A stretch of DNA of 64,000 nt from Avoscillospira_A sp052117125 (GCF_052117125.1 NZ_JBQKJT010000006.1:62001-126000), one strand, 5' to 3'; shown: positions 35,904-43,775, numbered from the stretch's first letter. Notes: generated by a model not told the origin, from the letters alone. A program made the numbers and translations.

Positions 35904-36117
35904 AAAAAGGCCGCCGGTGTCCACCCCCGCAGGGAGCGGCACCGGCGGCCTTGGCCGTTGGCCAGGGATTGCGCCATCTGCGGATGGCGCTTTGGGACGA
36001 CTGGGGATTTCACCCGCTGCGGCGGGTGGGTGTTTCGCGCCCTGCGGGGCGCGACCGGGGCTTTTCCCCTGGACCCCAGAATTTTTTTGTAAAAAAATTC
36101 AGTAAAAACTTTATTTT
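35904..36117 (-). repeat. Dispersed multi-hairpin element, copy 3
   Basis: On the minus strand it begins at the stop of the amidase gene with a diverged terminator half-palindrome (GAATTTTTTT/AAAAAAATTC). It continues with a GGGG/CCCC hairpin, CGCGCCC-TGCG-GGGCGCG (36036-36053), CACCCGC-TGCG-GCGGGTG (36011-36028) and GCGCCATC-TGCG-GATGGCGC (35971-35990). It ends with a perfect 13-bp distal stem AAGGCCGCCGGTG/CACCGGCGGCCTT (35907-35952). Orientation and order match the other copies. Confidence 0.85.
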
Positions 36118-36118
36118 T

Positions 36119-36859
36119 TTAGTCTACTTCGAGATACCGGCCGTCGGCATAGCCCAGGAGGTCCCCCACCCGGATGACATACCAGCCGTTATACTGGTTG
36201 AGAATCTCCACCGGCGTGCCGTTGGGCACCCGCCGCAGCACCGGGAAGTCCGTACCGGGGCCGCCCCGCAGATTCATGGGCGTATTTTCCGTCCGGACCA
36301 CGCCATTCTGGGACCCCTGGGGCTGCAAAAAGGGCAAACCGAAATACTGACACACGGCCCGGGACATGGCCGCCGCGATCTCATCCAGATTTTCCACCAG
36401 CCAGGTGGCATCCTGGACATTGTCATGGTAGCCGATTTCAATGAGGGCCGCCGGAGCCTTGGTCTGCCGCAGTTCCCCAATGGCGGTGGAAGTCCGAGTC
36501 TGGACCTTGTCGGGCAAGGGATAGATGGGTTTCAGATTGTCCACCACCAGTTGGGCCATGGCCTGACCGAATTTGGCCCCAGGATAATAATAGGCGTCGA
36601 TGCCCCGCAGCTGTCCCGCCAGATTCTCCGGAGCCGCGTTGGAGTGGAGCGCCAAGTGGAAGTCATATGTCCCCAGATTGGACTGCCGTATGGACGTGGC
36701 TGCGCTGCCGTTGGGATTATTGCGGGTGACGTTGATGCCGCTGGCTTCCAGATAGGGCTCCATCCGGTCGGCCAGACGGTTCATCCACAGCTGTTCGTTG
36801 CCCTCGGTCACATAGGGATTGAAGTCCTGGGTGGATGGACTGAGAAATAAAAATGGCAT
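36119..36859 (-). CDS. N-acetylmuramoyl-L-alanine amidase with SH3 domain
   Basis: In this 246-residue protein residues 1-170 form an Amidase_3 domain of the variant that starts FLSPSTQDFN. The zinc ligands are likely Glu in TEGNEQLW and His in LALHSNAAPEN, with catalytic Glu in ALIEIGYHDN. An SH3b domain (about 180-246, with NLRGGPGTDFPVLRRVPNGTPV and GWYVIRVGDLLGYADGRYL) would bind the wall. No signal peptide is visible, so export may be non-classical or lysis-linked. The start was chosen at 36859 after GGAGGAAC. Homologues occur in phage and sporulation contexts. Confidence 0.85.
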   Translation of the reverse strand: MPFLFLSPSTQDFNPYVTEGNEQLWMNRLADRMEPYLEASGINVTRNNPNGSAATSIRQSNLGTYDFHLALHSNAAPENLAGQLRGIDAYYYPGAKFGQAMAQLVVDNLKPIYPLPDKVQTRTSTAIGELRQTKAPAALIEIGYHDNVQDATWLVENLDEIAAAMSRAVCQYFGLPFLQPQGSQNGVVRTENTPMNLRGGPGTDFPVLRRVPNGTPVEILNQYNGWYVIRVGDLLGYADGRYLEVD

Positions 36860-36923
36860 AGTTCCTCCGCCTTTCCTTGTTTTATGCCATCCTATGCCGG
36901 AGAAAAAAAGTTGTGACACCCTC

Positions 36924-36951
36924 TTGACAACCGGCAGGATTTTTGTATACT
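36924..36951 (+). promoter_or_regulatory. Promoter of the YtrA-type GntR operon
   Basis: Consensus TTGACA (36924-36929) and TATACT (36946-36951) are 16 bases apart. Confidence 0.7.
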
Positions 36952-36971
36952 TGTATTAAGCACTTAGTACA
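36952..36971 (+). promoter_or_regulatory. Operator palindrome for the GntR regulator
   Basis: TGTATTAAG and CTTAGTACA are near-perfect inverted arms (one mismatch) around CA, directly downstream of the -10 box and covering the expected transcription start. A repressor bound here would block initiation, as YtrA-type regulators do on their own operons. The site is seen; the assignment to this protein is inferred. Confidence 0.6.
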
Positions 36972-36994
36972 ATAAGACAGAAAGGAGTGGGACT

Positions 36995-37363
36995 GTGAAC
37001 TGGAATCTCAGCGATGGCCGGCCCATCTGGCAGCTGCTACACGAGCAGTTGACGCTGCGCATTGCCACCGGTTCCTACGTCCGTGGCAGCAAGATGCCCA
37101 CGGTCCGGGAGCTGGCCGCCGAAGCCGGGGTCAATCCCAACACCATGCAGCGGGCTCTGGCCCAGCTGGAGGCCGACGGACTGGTGGTGACCAACCGGAC
37201 GGCAGGCCGCACCGTCACCGACGATGAATCGGTCCTGACGGCCACCCGACGGCGGCTGGCCCATGGAACCATCAAAACATATCTGGAACAGATGGCCCTG
37301 TTGGGGTTCACCCGGGCCGAAGCGGCGGAACTGCTGCAAACGTGGGAGGAGGAAGACATATGA
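36995..37363 (+). CDS. GntR-family regulator, YtrA subfamily
   Basis: This 122-residue protein has a winged-helix domain (PIWQLLHEQLTLRIATGSYVRGSKMPTVRELAAEAGVNPNTMQRALAQLEADGLV) plus a short C-terminal helical dimer tail, the minimal YtrA layout. GTG start after AAAGGAG. The stop overlaps the ABC ATPase start (ATGA). YtrA proteins repress operons for ABC exporters induced by cell-wall-active compounds. Confidence 0.9.
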   Translation: MNWNLSDGRPIWQLLHEQLTLRIATGSYVRGSKMPTVRELAAEAGVNPNTMQRALAQLEADGLVVTNRTAGRTVTDDESVLTATRRRLAHGTIKTYLEQMALLGFTRAEAAELLQTWEEEDI

Positions 37364-38091
37364 AAGAAGATTTAATTGTATGCCGGGATCTGGTCAAGGA
37401 TTACGGCAAATTTACGGCCCTGGATCAGGTCAATCTGACCATTGGCCGGGGGCGCATCGTGGGACTGCTGGGGCCCAACGGTTCCGGCAAGACAACGCTG
37501 ATCAAGCTGCTGTGCGGTCTGTTGCAGCCCTCCGGCGGCGAACTGCTCATTGACGGCCAGAAGCCCGGCCCCCATACCAAGAGCCAGGTCAGCTATCTGC
37601 CGGACCGGATGTACTTTGCCGACTGGATGCGGGCCAAGGACCTGACGGACTTTTTCGCCGACTTCTATCCGGACTTTGACCGTGCCAAGGCCGAGGATAT
37701 GTGCCGCAGCCTGAAAATTGAGCCGGGTCACCGGATCAAATCCATGTCCAAGGGCACCAAGGAGAAATTGCAGCTGGCCTTGGTCATGAGCCGCAAGGCC
37801 CAGCTCTATCTGTTGGATGAACCCATTGCCGGTGTGGACCCGGCGGCCCGGGACTACATTATGAATACGATTCTGACCAACTACAACGAGAACGGCACCG
37901 TTTTGATCTCCACCCACCTGATTGGCGATGTGGAACGGGTGCTCGATGAGGCCATTTTCCTCCAGTCGGGCCATGTGGTGCGCCATGACAGCGTGGACGC
38001 CATCCGTGAGGAGGAAGGAAAGAGTGTGGACGCCCTGTTCCGGGAGATTTTCCGGGCGGAGGCCTATGGAGGGGAACGCTATGACCGGTAA
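37360..38091 (+). CDS. ABC transporter ATP-binding protein (YtrB-like)
   Basis: This 243-residue ATPase has Walker A GPNGSGKTTL (about residues 38-47), Walker B YLLDEPIAGVD and switch His in ISTHLIGDVE. The signature motif is degenerate: MSKGTKEKLQ replaces LSGGQ, as is common in YtrB-type exporters. It overlaps the regulator by 4 bases and the permease by 11 bases. Confidence 0.9.
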   Translation: MKEDLIVCRDLVKDYGKFTALDQVNLTIGRGRIVGLLGPNGSGKTTLIKLLCGLLQPSGGELLIDGQKPGPHTKSQVSYLPDRMYFADWMRAKDLTDFFADFYPDFDRAKAEDMCRSLKIEPGHRIKSMSKGTKEKLQLALVMSRKAQLYLLDEPIAGVDPAARDYIMNTILTNYNENGTVLISTHLIGDVERVLDEAIFLQSGHVVRHDSVDAIREEEGKSVDALFREIFRAEAYGGERYDR

Positions 38092-38824
38092 ACTGCTGAA
38101 ATACGACTTGAAATCCATGCTGCGGAACTTTGTTCCCCTGTGGGTGGCGCTGCTGGCCGTGTCCATCATCAACTGTTTCACCATTCGCTCCCTGGACCAA
38201 GCCAGCGGGGCCGCCCAGCTCCCGGCCATGGTGGCCATGCTGGTATATGGCAGTCTGGTGGTAGCCGTCATGGTGGTGACGGCGGTGCTGGTGATTCAGC
38301 GGTTCTATCAGGGACTGCTGAAGGACGAGGGTTATCTGATGTTCACCCTGCCCGTACAGCCCTGGCAGCTGCTGACTTCCAAGCTGACTGCCGCCGTCAT
38401 CGTCTGCCTGGGCAGCTGCATTGTGGGCGGTATTTCGGTGTTGGTCATTGCCTTTGACTCCGAGACCTATTTCACCATGTTTGATGCCATCGGCATGGCA
38501 TTCCGGCTCTATCCGGGTCCCATTGTGTCCGCTTGTCTGGCGGCCATTGCCTCCGGCCTCTGCGCCATTACCCAAATTTATGTATCCCTGGCCCTGGGCC
38601 ACCTGGCCAGCAAACACCGCATTGGCTGGGCCGTGGGCATCTACATTGCCATCCACATGGTGTTCTCCTGGCTGGAGCTGGCCGTGAGTATTACCATCCC
38701 GGTTCCCCTGTTCCAGGATGCCACGCAGTATTTCCTGCTGCTGGCTGGCTACTACTTCCTGCGGGCTGTGCTGTTCTTTGTGGTAACAGAGCGCATTCTG
38801 TCCAAAAAGCTGAATCTGGAATAA
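38081..38824 (+). CDS. ABC transporter permease (ABC-2-like)
   Basis: This 247-residue membrane protein has six predicted helices (for example residues 18-38, 55-78, 105-128, 145-170, 180-205, 215-235). It begins with a short cytoplasmic amphipathic KLLKYDLKSMLR segment. It is the pore partner of the preceding ATPase and is regulated by the YtrA-like protein. The substrate is unknown. The start lies inside the end of the ATPase gene, with GGAGGGG upstream. Confidence 0.83.
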   Translation: MTGKLLKYDLKSMLRNFVPLWVALLAVSIINCFTIRSLDQASGAAQLPAMVAMLVYGSLVVAVMVVTAVLVIQRFYQGLLKDEGYLMFTLPVQPWQLLTSKLTAAVIVCLGSCIVGGISVLVIAFDSETYFTMFDAIGMAFRLYPGPIVSACLAAIASGLCAITQIYVSLALGHLASKHRIGWAVGIYIAIHMVFSWLELAVSITIPVPLFQDATQYFLLLAGYYFLRAVLFFVVTERILSKKLNLE

Positions 38825-38858
38825 TTCCACCGGTTTGGAGAAAGGTTGTGTACCTCCC

Positions 38859-39359
38859 GTGAAACAACTTGCATGGATGCTGATGCTGGCCGCGTCCCTC
38901 CTGGCCCTGACCGCCTGCGGCGCCAAAACAGCCAAAGAGCAGATCGCAGAGGAACTGGAGCTGGACGCCACCGACGGTACGGAGCTGCTCCACTACGACA
39001 CCCACGGCGGCAACGGTGACGGGACCTCCTGCTTCGCCCTGACCTTCTCCGACAATGCCCTGGAACAGGAGATTCAGACGCGTTCCGACTGGACGCCCCT
39101 GCCCCTGGACAACACCGCGGAGATTCTGGTCTACGGCCAGTCTGACGCTGCCCATTCCATGGGTCCGTATCTGACCGACAGCGACGGCAATGCCCTGCTG
39201 CCGCAGATCGAGAACGGCTACTACTGCTTCATCGACCGGCAGACCCATTACGAAACCATAGCGGCCCAACCCATTCTGGAACGTTCTTCTTTTAATTTTA
39301 CGTTGGCTGTCTATGACACCGATCAGGATATTCTGTATTTCTGTCAACTTGATACCTAG
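38859..39359 (+). CDS. Hypothetical lipoprotein
   Basis: This 166-residue protein has a lipoprotein signal (residues 1-20, lipobox LTAC). No domain recognised. The mature part is acidic with a predicted alpha/beta character and includes HSMGPYLTDSDGNALLP and NGYYCFIDRQ. The start is taken as GTG 38859, because it begins a perfect signal peptide; the ribosome site (GGAGAAAGG) is rather far (14 bases). It is probably in the YtrA-regulated transcript, 34 bases after the permease. Confidence 0.7.
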   Translation: MKQLAWMLMLAASLLALTACGAKTAKEQIAEELELDATDGTELLHYDTHGGNGDGTSCFALTFSDNALEQEIQTRSDWTPLPLDNTAEILVYGQSDAAHSMGPYLTDSDGNALLPQIENGYYCFIDRQTHYETIAAQPILERSSFNFTLAVYDTDQDILYFCQLDT

Positions 39360-39360
39360 C

Positions 39361-39396
39361 AAAAAGTCCGGGATTCGGAAGAATCCCGGACTTTTT
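39361..39396 (+). terminator. Bidirectional terminator
   Basis: AAAAAGTCCGGGATTC pairs perfectly with GAATCCCGGACTTTTT around GGAA, serving the lipoprotein gene and the convergent GNAT gene. Confidence 0.92.
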
Positions 39397-39402
39397 ATCG
39401 AT

Positions 39403-39867
39403 TTATAAAATAACCTCCATACCCACCTTCTGGGGCTTGAGACCGCAGGCTTCATAGAAGCCCATGGCGCTTTCGTTGCAGCTCCACACGTTGAGCGTCA
39501 CATTGTAGCAGCCCTGCTCCCTGGCGAATTGGAGCACATGGTCGTACAGGCGGCGGCCCACATGCTTGCCCCGGCAGTTCTCGTCCACACACAGATCGTC
39601 GATGTACAGCGTCTTGATATCGGTGAGGATGTTGTCATCCACATGCTGCTGGAATACGCAGAAGGCATAGCCCCGGACGGTCCCCTCGTCATCAAAGACA
39701 AAAATGGGCTTCCGGTCGTTGTGAATCAGGTCCCGCAGCTCCTCGGCGGTGTACTTGGTGCCGATGTTGAACAGGTCCGGCCGTCCCTTGTGATGGACCA
39801 GATTGACCTGCGCCAGCAGTTCCATGATGGCGGGCATGTCCCGCTCCTCTGCTCTGCGAATTTCCAT
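39403..39867 (-). CDS. GNAT-family N-acetyltransferase
   Basis: This 154-residue GNAT-fold protein has a beta-4/acetyl-CoA segment IDDLCVDENCRGKHVGRRLYDHVLQFAREQG with the R/Q-x-x-G-x-G/A-like motif RGKHVG. It ends NESAMGFYEACGLKPQKVGME, as typical family members do. The substrate is unknown. ATG 39867 is 8 bases after AAAGGAG; the earlier GTG in frame is too close to that site. The radical SAM gene lies upstream on the same strand, 30 bases away. Confidence 0.88.
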   Translation of the reverse strand: MEIRRAEERDMPAIMELLAQVNLVHHKGRPDLFNIGTKYTAEELRDLIHNDRKPIFVFDDEGTVRGYAFCVFQQHVDDNILTDIKTLYIDDLCVDENCRGKHVGRRLYDHVLQFAREQGCYNVTLNVWSCNESAMGFYEACGLKPQKVGMEVIL

Positions 39868-39896
39868 TGCAAACACTCCTTTGAACCATTCAAATC

Positions 39897-40739
39897 TTAA
39901 AATCTTCGTGCGAAGCCGCAGGTGCGGCAGAGCGGTTCCACGGCCTCCCGGCGGGAAAAGCCGTTGTAGATGGCCCTTGCTTTCGGCGTTTCCAGAATCT
40001 CCTCCAAGGGGGTTTCAAACAGATTGCCCAGGGCCATGGCCCCCTCCCGGTCGAGACAGCAGGGCACCACCGTACCGTCGCTAAGGACGGCCACCTGGTC
40101 CCGCAGACCGTAACAGAAGCAATGCCCGCCCCGGTCCGGGGCCTGCAAATCGGGCCAGTCGAATTTCTCGCCCCACTCCAGAAAGATCCGGTCGGCCAAC
40201 CGGTACCCCCTGGTATTCTGCACCCAGGGCCGGGGAAATGCCCGTTCCAACGCCGCCACGATCTGGCCGTTGTATCGGTGCCGCCCCACGGTGTCGGCCC
40301 CGTCCAGATTCCACAGCCGCAGGGAGCACAGCAGGCGTTGTTCCGCTGCCGCCTGCAAGAAATCCGTGCAGCCCGTCAGATACGGCGTAAACTCCGTAAC
40401 GCCGTTGGCCTCCGGGGCGTGGAGGGACAGATTGACCTTGTGGAGGGCGGGAGCCGTCAGCAGCGTTTCCCGCCGCTGGGGCAGCAGGGTACCGTTGGTG
40501 GTCAGAATGACCCGGAAGCCTAGCTCCCCTGCAATGGCGAGCAGCTCCGGCAGCTGGGGGTGCAGCAGCGGTTCTCCCATGACGTGGAAGTAAAGGTATT
40601 GGCCGTGGGGCCGCAGGCGACGGGCCAGGATTTGAAATTCCTCCGCCGTCAGAAACTTTGCCGGGCGGGTGGTGCCGGGACAGAAGCTGCACGCCAGATT
40701 GCAGCGGCTGGTGATCTCCAGATACAGCTTGGCAAACAT
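39897..40739 (-). CDS. Radical SAM protein with SPASM-like C-terminus
   Basis: This 280-residue protein binds the radical SAM [4Fe-4S] cluster through SRCNLACSFCPG (CxxxCxxC, about residues 13-24). HVMGEPLLHP and ILTTNGTLL are classic SAM-binding elements. Cysteines near the C-terminus (HCFCYG, VVPCCLDREG, LCRTCGF) resemble a SPASM auxiliary-cluster domain. Family roles include peptide modification and anaerobic sulfatase maturation; no sulfatase or precursor peptide is adjacent, so the substrate is open. It may be co-transcribed with the GNAT gene. Confidence 0.87.
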   Translation of the reverse strand: MFAKLYLEITSRCNLACSFCPGTTRPAKFLTAEEFQILARRLRPHGQYLYFHVMGEPLLHPQLPELLAIAGELGFRVILTTNGTLLPQRRETLLTAPALHKVNLSLHAPEANGVTEFTPYLTGCTDFLQAAAEQRLLCSLRLWNLDGADTVGRHRYNGQIVAALERAFPRPWVQNTRGYRLADRIFLEWGEKFDWPDLQAPDRGGHCFCYGLRDQVAVLSDGTVVPCCLDREGAMALGNLFETPLEEILETPKARAIYNGFSRREAVEPLCRTCGFARRF

Positions 40740-40881
40740 GGGGGACCCTCTCTTTCGGCACGATTTTTCTGATGCAATGCCGCACAGCGGCATTGTCTTT
40801 AGTATAACAAATTCTCCGTGGAGATTGCAACTATACCTTCCCTGTGATACACTGATAAAAATGTGGAAAGGATGTTGCACC

Positions 40882-41604
40882 ATGACCCTTTGGGAATACT
40901 ATTTGCAATATACATCGGGAATTCTGGACGGCTCCAAGCCCTGCCCCGACCAAATCACCGTGGAGGGAACCGACGACATGGCCCGGGCCGCCTCCCTGCT
41001 GACCCAGGCGGAGAAACTGGGCATGGACGGTTTTGTGAAAGCCTGCGCCGCCGCTGAAGGCGTGGAAATTCCCCAGGACGTATTCGACGACTACAAGCCC
41101 CAGGATATCGAGGCATTGTTGGAACAGCTGCCCGGCGCCCAGGAACCCCAGCGGGACAACGCCTACGCCGCCCTGCTGGACTGCTGCGCGTTGGAGGACG
41201 GCCTGATGCAGTATCTGATAGAGGTGCTGCGGACCGGCGACGCGGCGGGCTTTTACCGGCTGGCCCGGGTCACCACCCGCACCGAGGTGAAGCCGGAGGC
41301 CTTTCTGGCCTGGCTTGGCTCCCTGGAGGACCGGGCGGAACCGGAGGAACGGGCGTGCGCCCAGATCATGGACGGCTGTCTCCGCCGCCTGGTCCAGGAG
41401 GGCCGGGGCGAGGTGGCGGCGGCGCTGATCTCCGGCGATGAGCAGACCTTTACGGCCTTCCGCCGGGAAGCGCCGGAACTGCGGAACCGGCCCGAGGCCA
41501 CCGTGGAGTGGTTCCTGACGCACTATGTGGACACCTATTATCCCATTCGGTTCCTGTTGGCGGCCAATGGCGTGGAATTTCCCAAATCTCACAAAAACGT
41601 ATAA
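40882..41604 (+). CDS. Hypothetical protein, predominantly alpha-helical
   Basis: This 240-residue soluble acidic protein has no recognised domain. Its sequence is a series of amphipathic helices (TDDMARAASLLTQAEKLGMDGFVKACAAAEGV; LLDCCALEDGLMQYLIEVL; VEWFLTHYVDTYYPIRFLLAANGVEF). GGAAAGGA precedes ATG 40882 at good spacing, and codon use matches the neighbours, so it is a real gene. It has no operon partner. Confidence 0.7.
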   Translation: MTLWEYYLQYTSGILDGSKPCPDQITVEGTDDMARAASLLTQAEKLGMDGFVKACAAAEGVEIPQDVFDDYKPQDIEALLEQLPGAQEPQRDNAYAALLDCCALEDGLMQYLIEVLRTGDAAGFYRLARVTTRTEVKPEAFLAWLGSLEDRAEPEERACAQIMDGCLRRLVQEGRGEVAAALISGDEQTFTAFRREAPELRNRPEATVEWFLTHYVDTYYPIRFLLAANGVEFPKSHKNV

Positions 41605-41613
41605 TGTTTTTAC

Positions 41614-41641
41614 TTGATTTTTTAGTTTTTCCTGCTATAAT
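41614..41641 (+). promoter_or_regulatory. Promoter of the MATE gene
   Basis: TTGATT (41614-41619) and consensus TATAAT (41636-41641) have 16-base spacing, preceded by TGC. Confidence 0.65.
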
Positions 41642-41659
41642 ACACACGAACATCGGAGG

Positions 41660-41731
41660 ACAGACGGCCGCAGCCGTCTGCTTGGAGAAGATGACGAGTG
41701 CGCTCGAACACGGGCGCACTCTTTTTTTGAC
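41660..41731 (+). promoter_or_regulatory. Structured leader with intrinsic terminator before the MATE gene
   Basis: A perfect hairpin CAGACGGC-CGCA-GCCGTCTG (41662-41681) is followed by a terminator hairpin GAGTGCGC/GCGCACTC with a run of seven T, all between promoter and start codon. A short ORF (ATG 41691, MTSALEHGRTLFLTKEEEPHGFVT) spans the terminator and ends inside the MATE gene. This is the layout of a riboswitch or translation-controlled attenuator; no known class was recognised. Confidence 0.6.
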
Positions 41732-41748
41732 GAAGGAGGAAGAACCGC

Positions 41749-43068
41749 ATGGATTTGTTACATGACCGCATCGGCAAGCTGTTCCGGAAATATCTCATTG
41801 CTGCCTGCGGCAGCGCTCTGGTGGTCAGCATCTACACCATGGTGGATATCATTTGTGTGGGTCAGTACGAAGGCCCCGACGGCGCGGCGGCATTGGCCTG
41901 CGTGACGCCGTTGTTTTCCGTCTTTATCAGTCTGGGCATGCTGCTGGGCATCGGCGGCGCGGTCCACATGAGCCTGTGCCGCGGCGAGGGACGGCAGCAG
42001 GACGGCGACCGCTACTTTGTCATCTCCCTGCTGGCGGGTCTGGTCCTGTCGGCGGTGCTGACGGTGGCGGGCATGGCATACTGTGAGGAGATTCTCCGGC
42101 TGTTGGGCGCGGACGATCAGCTGATCGGCCTGGCTATGGCCTATTCCAAATACGTTTTCCCCACCTTTCCCTGCTTCCTGCTGGGGCAGCTGTTCATCGC
42201 CTATATCCGCAACGACGGCGCGCCCCTGCTCTGTACGGCGGCGGTGATGACCGGCGGTATCCTCAACATTTTTCTCGATGTGTTTCTGGTCTTCACCATG
42301 GACATGGGCGCCGCCGGCGCGGGCCTTGCCACCGGCATCGGCCAGACGGCGGCGGTGCTGGTGCTGCTGACGTACTTCCTGCGCAAATCCTGCCGTCTGC
42401 GGCTCATTCGGCCCACTCAGGTCTGGAAAACGCTGCGGCAGATTGTCCAGTCGGGCTTTGCCCCCTTTATCGTGGACCTGTCCTATGGCTTCGCCATTGC
42501 GTTGTTCAACAACCAGATCATGCGGTACGGCACAGCCACGGAGCTGGCCGCCTACGGCACCATGTCCAATGTCGCCATCACGTTCCAATGCTTCTTCTAC
42601 GGCGTGGGACAGGCGTTGCAGCCCATTGTCTCCATCAACTACGGCGCAGGACGCCGGGACCGGGTGCGGCAGGTGCTGACCATGGCTTTGACCACCACCG
42701 CCATTATGAGCGTCACCTTTTTCGCCGTCGTCCAACTGTTCCCCCGGCAGCTGTTGGGCATCTATATGGATGTGACGCCGGAGGTGCTGGCCGTGGGACC
42801 GGGCATCATGCGGCGGTATGCCGTATCGCTGCTGCTCAGCGGCGTCAACATCGCCGTCAGCTATTATCTCCAGTCGGTACTCCGCAGCGGCCAATCGGTG
42901 CTGGTCTCCCTTTGCCGGGGCTGCCTGTTCCTGGTGCCGTTCCTCTATGTGCTGCCCCTGCTGCCCTGGGGCATTACGGGTCTCTGGTGGGCTATGCCTC
43001 TGACGGAGCTGGGTACGGTTCTGGTGGCTGTATGGTTCCTGCGCCGGGACAATCTTAAAACTGTATAA
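41749..43068 (+). CDS. MATE-family efflux transporter (first copy)
   Basis: This 439-residue integral membrane antiporter has 12 predicted helices in two halves. Characteristic segments are STYTMVDIICVGQY-like near residues 25-40 and GVGQALQPIVSINYGAGRRDRVRQ (about 285-308), the conserved loop before helix 8. MATE pumps expel drugs or metabolites using Na+ or H+. AAGGAGG precedes the ATG. Expression is probably controlled by the structured leader. Confidence 0.9.
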   Translation: MDLLHDRIGKLFRKYLIAACGSALVVSIYTMVDIICVGQYEGPDGAAALACVTPLFSVFISLGMLLGIGGAVHMSLCRGEGRQQDGDRYFVISLLAGLVLSAVLTVAGMAYCEEILRLLGADDQLIGLAMAYSKYVFPTFPCFLLGQLFIAYIRNDGAPLLCTAAVMTGGILNIFLDVFLVFTMDMGAAGAGLATGIGQTAAVLVLLTYFLRKSCRLRLIRPTQVWKTLRQIVQSGFAPFIVDLSYGFAIALFNNQIMRYGTATELAAYGTMSNVAITFQCFFYGVGQALQPIVSINYGAGRRDRVRQVLTMALTTTAIMSVTFFAVVQLFPRQLLGIYMDVTPEVLAVGPGIMRRYAVSLLLSGVNIAVSYYLQSVLRSGQSVLVSLCRGCLFLVPFLYVLPLLPWGITGLWWAMPLTELGTVLVAVWFLRRDNLKTV

Positions 43069-43071
43069 GCA

Positions 43072-43106
43072 TTGGGGAAGCCTGAAAAAAGGCTTCCCCA
43101 TTTTTT
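43072..43106 (+). terminator. Terminator after the MATE gene
   Basis: TGGGGAAGCCT pairs with AGGCTTCCCCA, followed by TTTTTTATTTT. Confidence 0.9.
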
Positions 43107-43116
43107 ATTTTCGCTA

Positions 43117-43170
43117 TTGACAGATGGACATATGATGTGTATATTGAACATATGAACAGATGCTCATATG
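43117..43170 (+). promoter_or_regulatory. Promoter and ArsR/SmtB-type operator of the metal-resistance operon
   Basis: TTGACA (43117-43122) and TATATT (43140-43145) have 17-base spacing. An imperfect palindrome CATATGA (43149-43155) / TCATATG (43164-43170) around ACAGATGC covers the transcription start. It matches the 12-2-12 type operator bound by SmtB/CadC/ZiaR repressors (ATATGAACA and TGCTCATAT halves). Confidence 0.75.
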
Positions 43171-43185
43171 AAAGGATGTGGCTGG

Positions 43186-43548
43186 ATGATCGATCAGTAC
43201 GACAACGAGCGCTGTGACAGCAACTGTCCCCACGCCGACGCTGTGGAGCGAGTGCTCCATCATATGCCGCCGGAGGATGAACTGTTGGATTTGGCGGAGC
43301 TGTTCAAGGTCTTCGGCGATACGACCCGCATGAAAATTCTGTACGTTCTCTTTGCGTCGGAGCTGTGCGTCTGCGACATTGCGGAGATTCTGGGCATGAG
43401 CCAGTCGGCCGTATCCCATCAGCTGCGCATCATCAAGCAGGCCAAACTCATTAAAAACCGCCGGGACGGGAAAACGGTCTACTATTCCCTGGCCGACGAC
43501 CATGTAAAAACCATCATCGGGATGGCAAAAGAACATTTGGAGGAGTAA
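43186..43548 (+). CDS. ArsR/SmtB-family metal-sensing repressor (CadC/ZiaR-like)
   Basis: This 120-residue winged-helix repressor has DNA-binding helices SELCVCDIAEILGMSQSAVSHQLRIIKQAKLI. ELCVCD in the alpha-3 helix and the N-terminal Cys pair in RCDSNCPH are the thiolate ligands expected of Cd/Pb/Zn sensors. The C-terminal His residues (DDHVKTIIGMAKEH) fit the alpha-5 Zn site. The start is ATG 43186, with AAAGGATG upstream; the in-frame ATG 43168 lies inside the operator. It represses the HMA and P1B-ATPase genes until metal binds (inferred). Confidence 0.92.
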   Translation: MIDQYDNERCDSNCPHADAVERVLHHMPPEDELLDLAELFKVFGDTTRMKILYVLFASELCVCDIAEILGMSQSAVSHQLRIIKQAKLIKNRRDGKTVYYSLADDHVKTIIGMAKEHLEE

Positions 43549-43552
43549 CGAT

Positions 43553-43771
43553 ATGAAAAAGGTTTACAGACTGGAAAATCTCGACTGCGCCCACTGTGCC
43601 GCCAAAATGGAAACGGCCATTGCCAAACTGGAGGGCGTCACCAAGGTGCAGATCAGCTTTCTGACTCAGAAGCTGACGCTGGAGACGGACTGCGACGACC
43701 AGACGGCCATTGTGGCGGAAGCGAAGAAAATCTGCAAAAAGGTTGAGCCGGATTGCTGTCTGCTGGGGTGA
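43553..43771 (+). CDS. Heavy-metal-associated (HMA) domain protein
   Basis: This 72-residue stand-alone ferredoxin-like metal-binding domain starts MKKVYRLENLDCAHCAAKMETAI. The DCAHC motif (Asp before CxxC) is typical of Zn/Cd/Pb-handling domains rather than copper. An additional CC sits at the C-terminus. It lies between the sensor and the ATPase, and equals the N-terminal domain that many CadA/ZntA ATPases carry fused. It probably passes metal to the pump. Confidence 0.9.
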   Translation: MKKVYRLENLDCAHCAAKMETAIAKLEGVTKVQISFLTQKLTLETDCDDQTAIVAEAKKICKKVEPDCCLLG

Positions 43772-43775
43772 GACC

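Noticed and set aside
41642..41748. The MATE leader as a guanidine (ykkC) or other known riboswitch
   Set aside because: The conserved core sequences of the known guanidine classes are not visible, so only an unnamed leader is reported.
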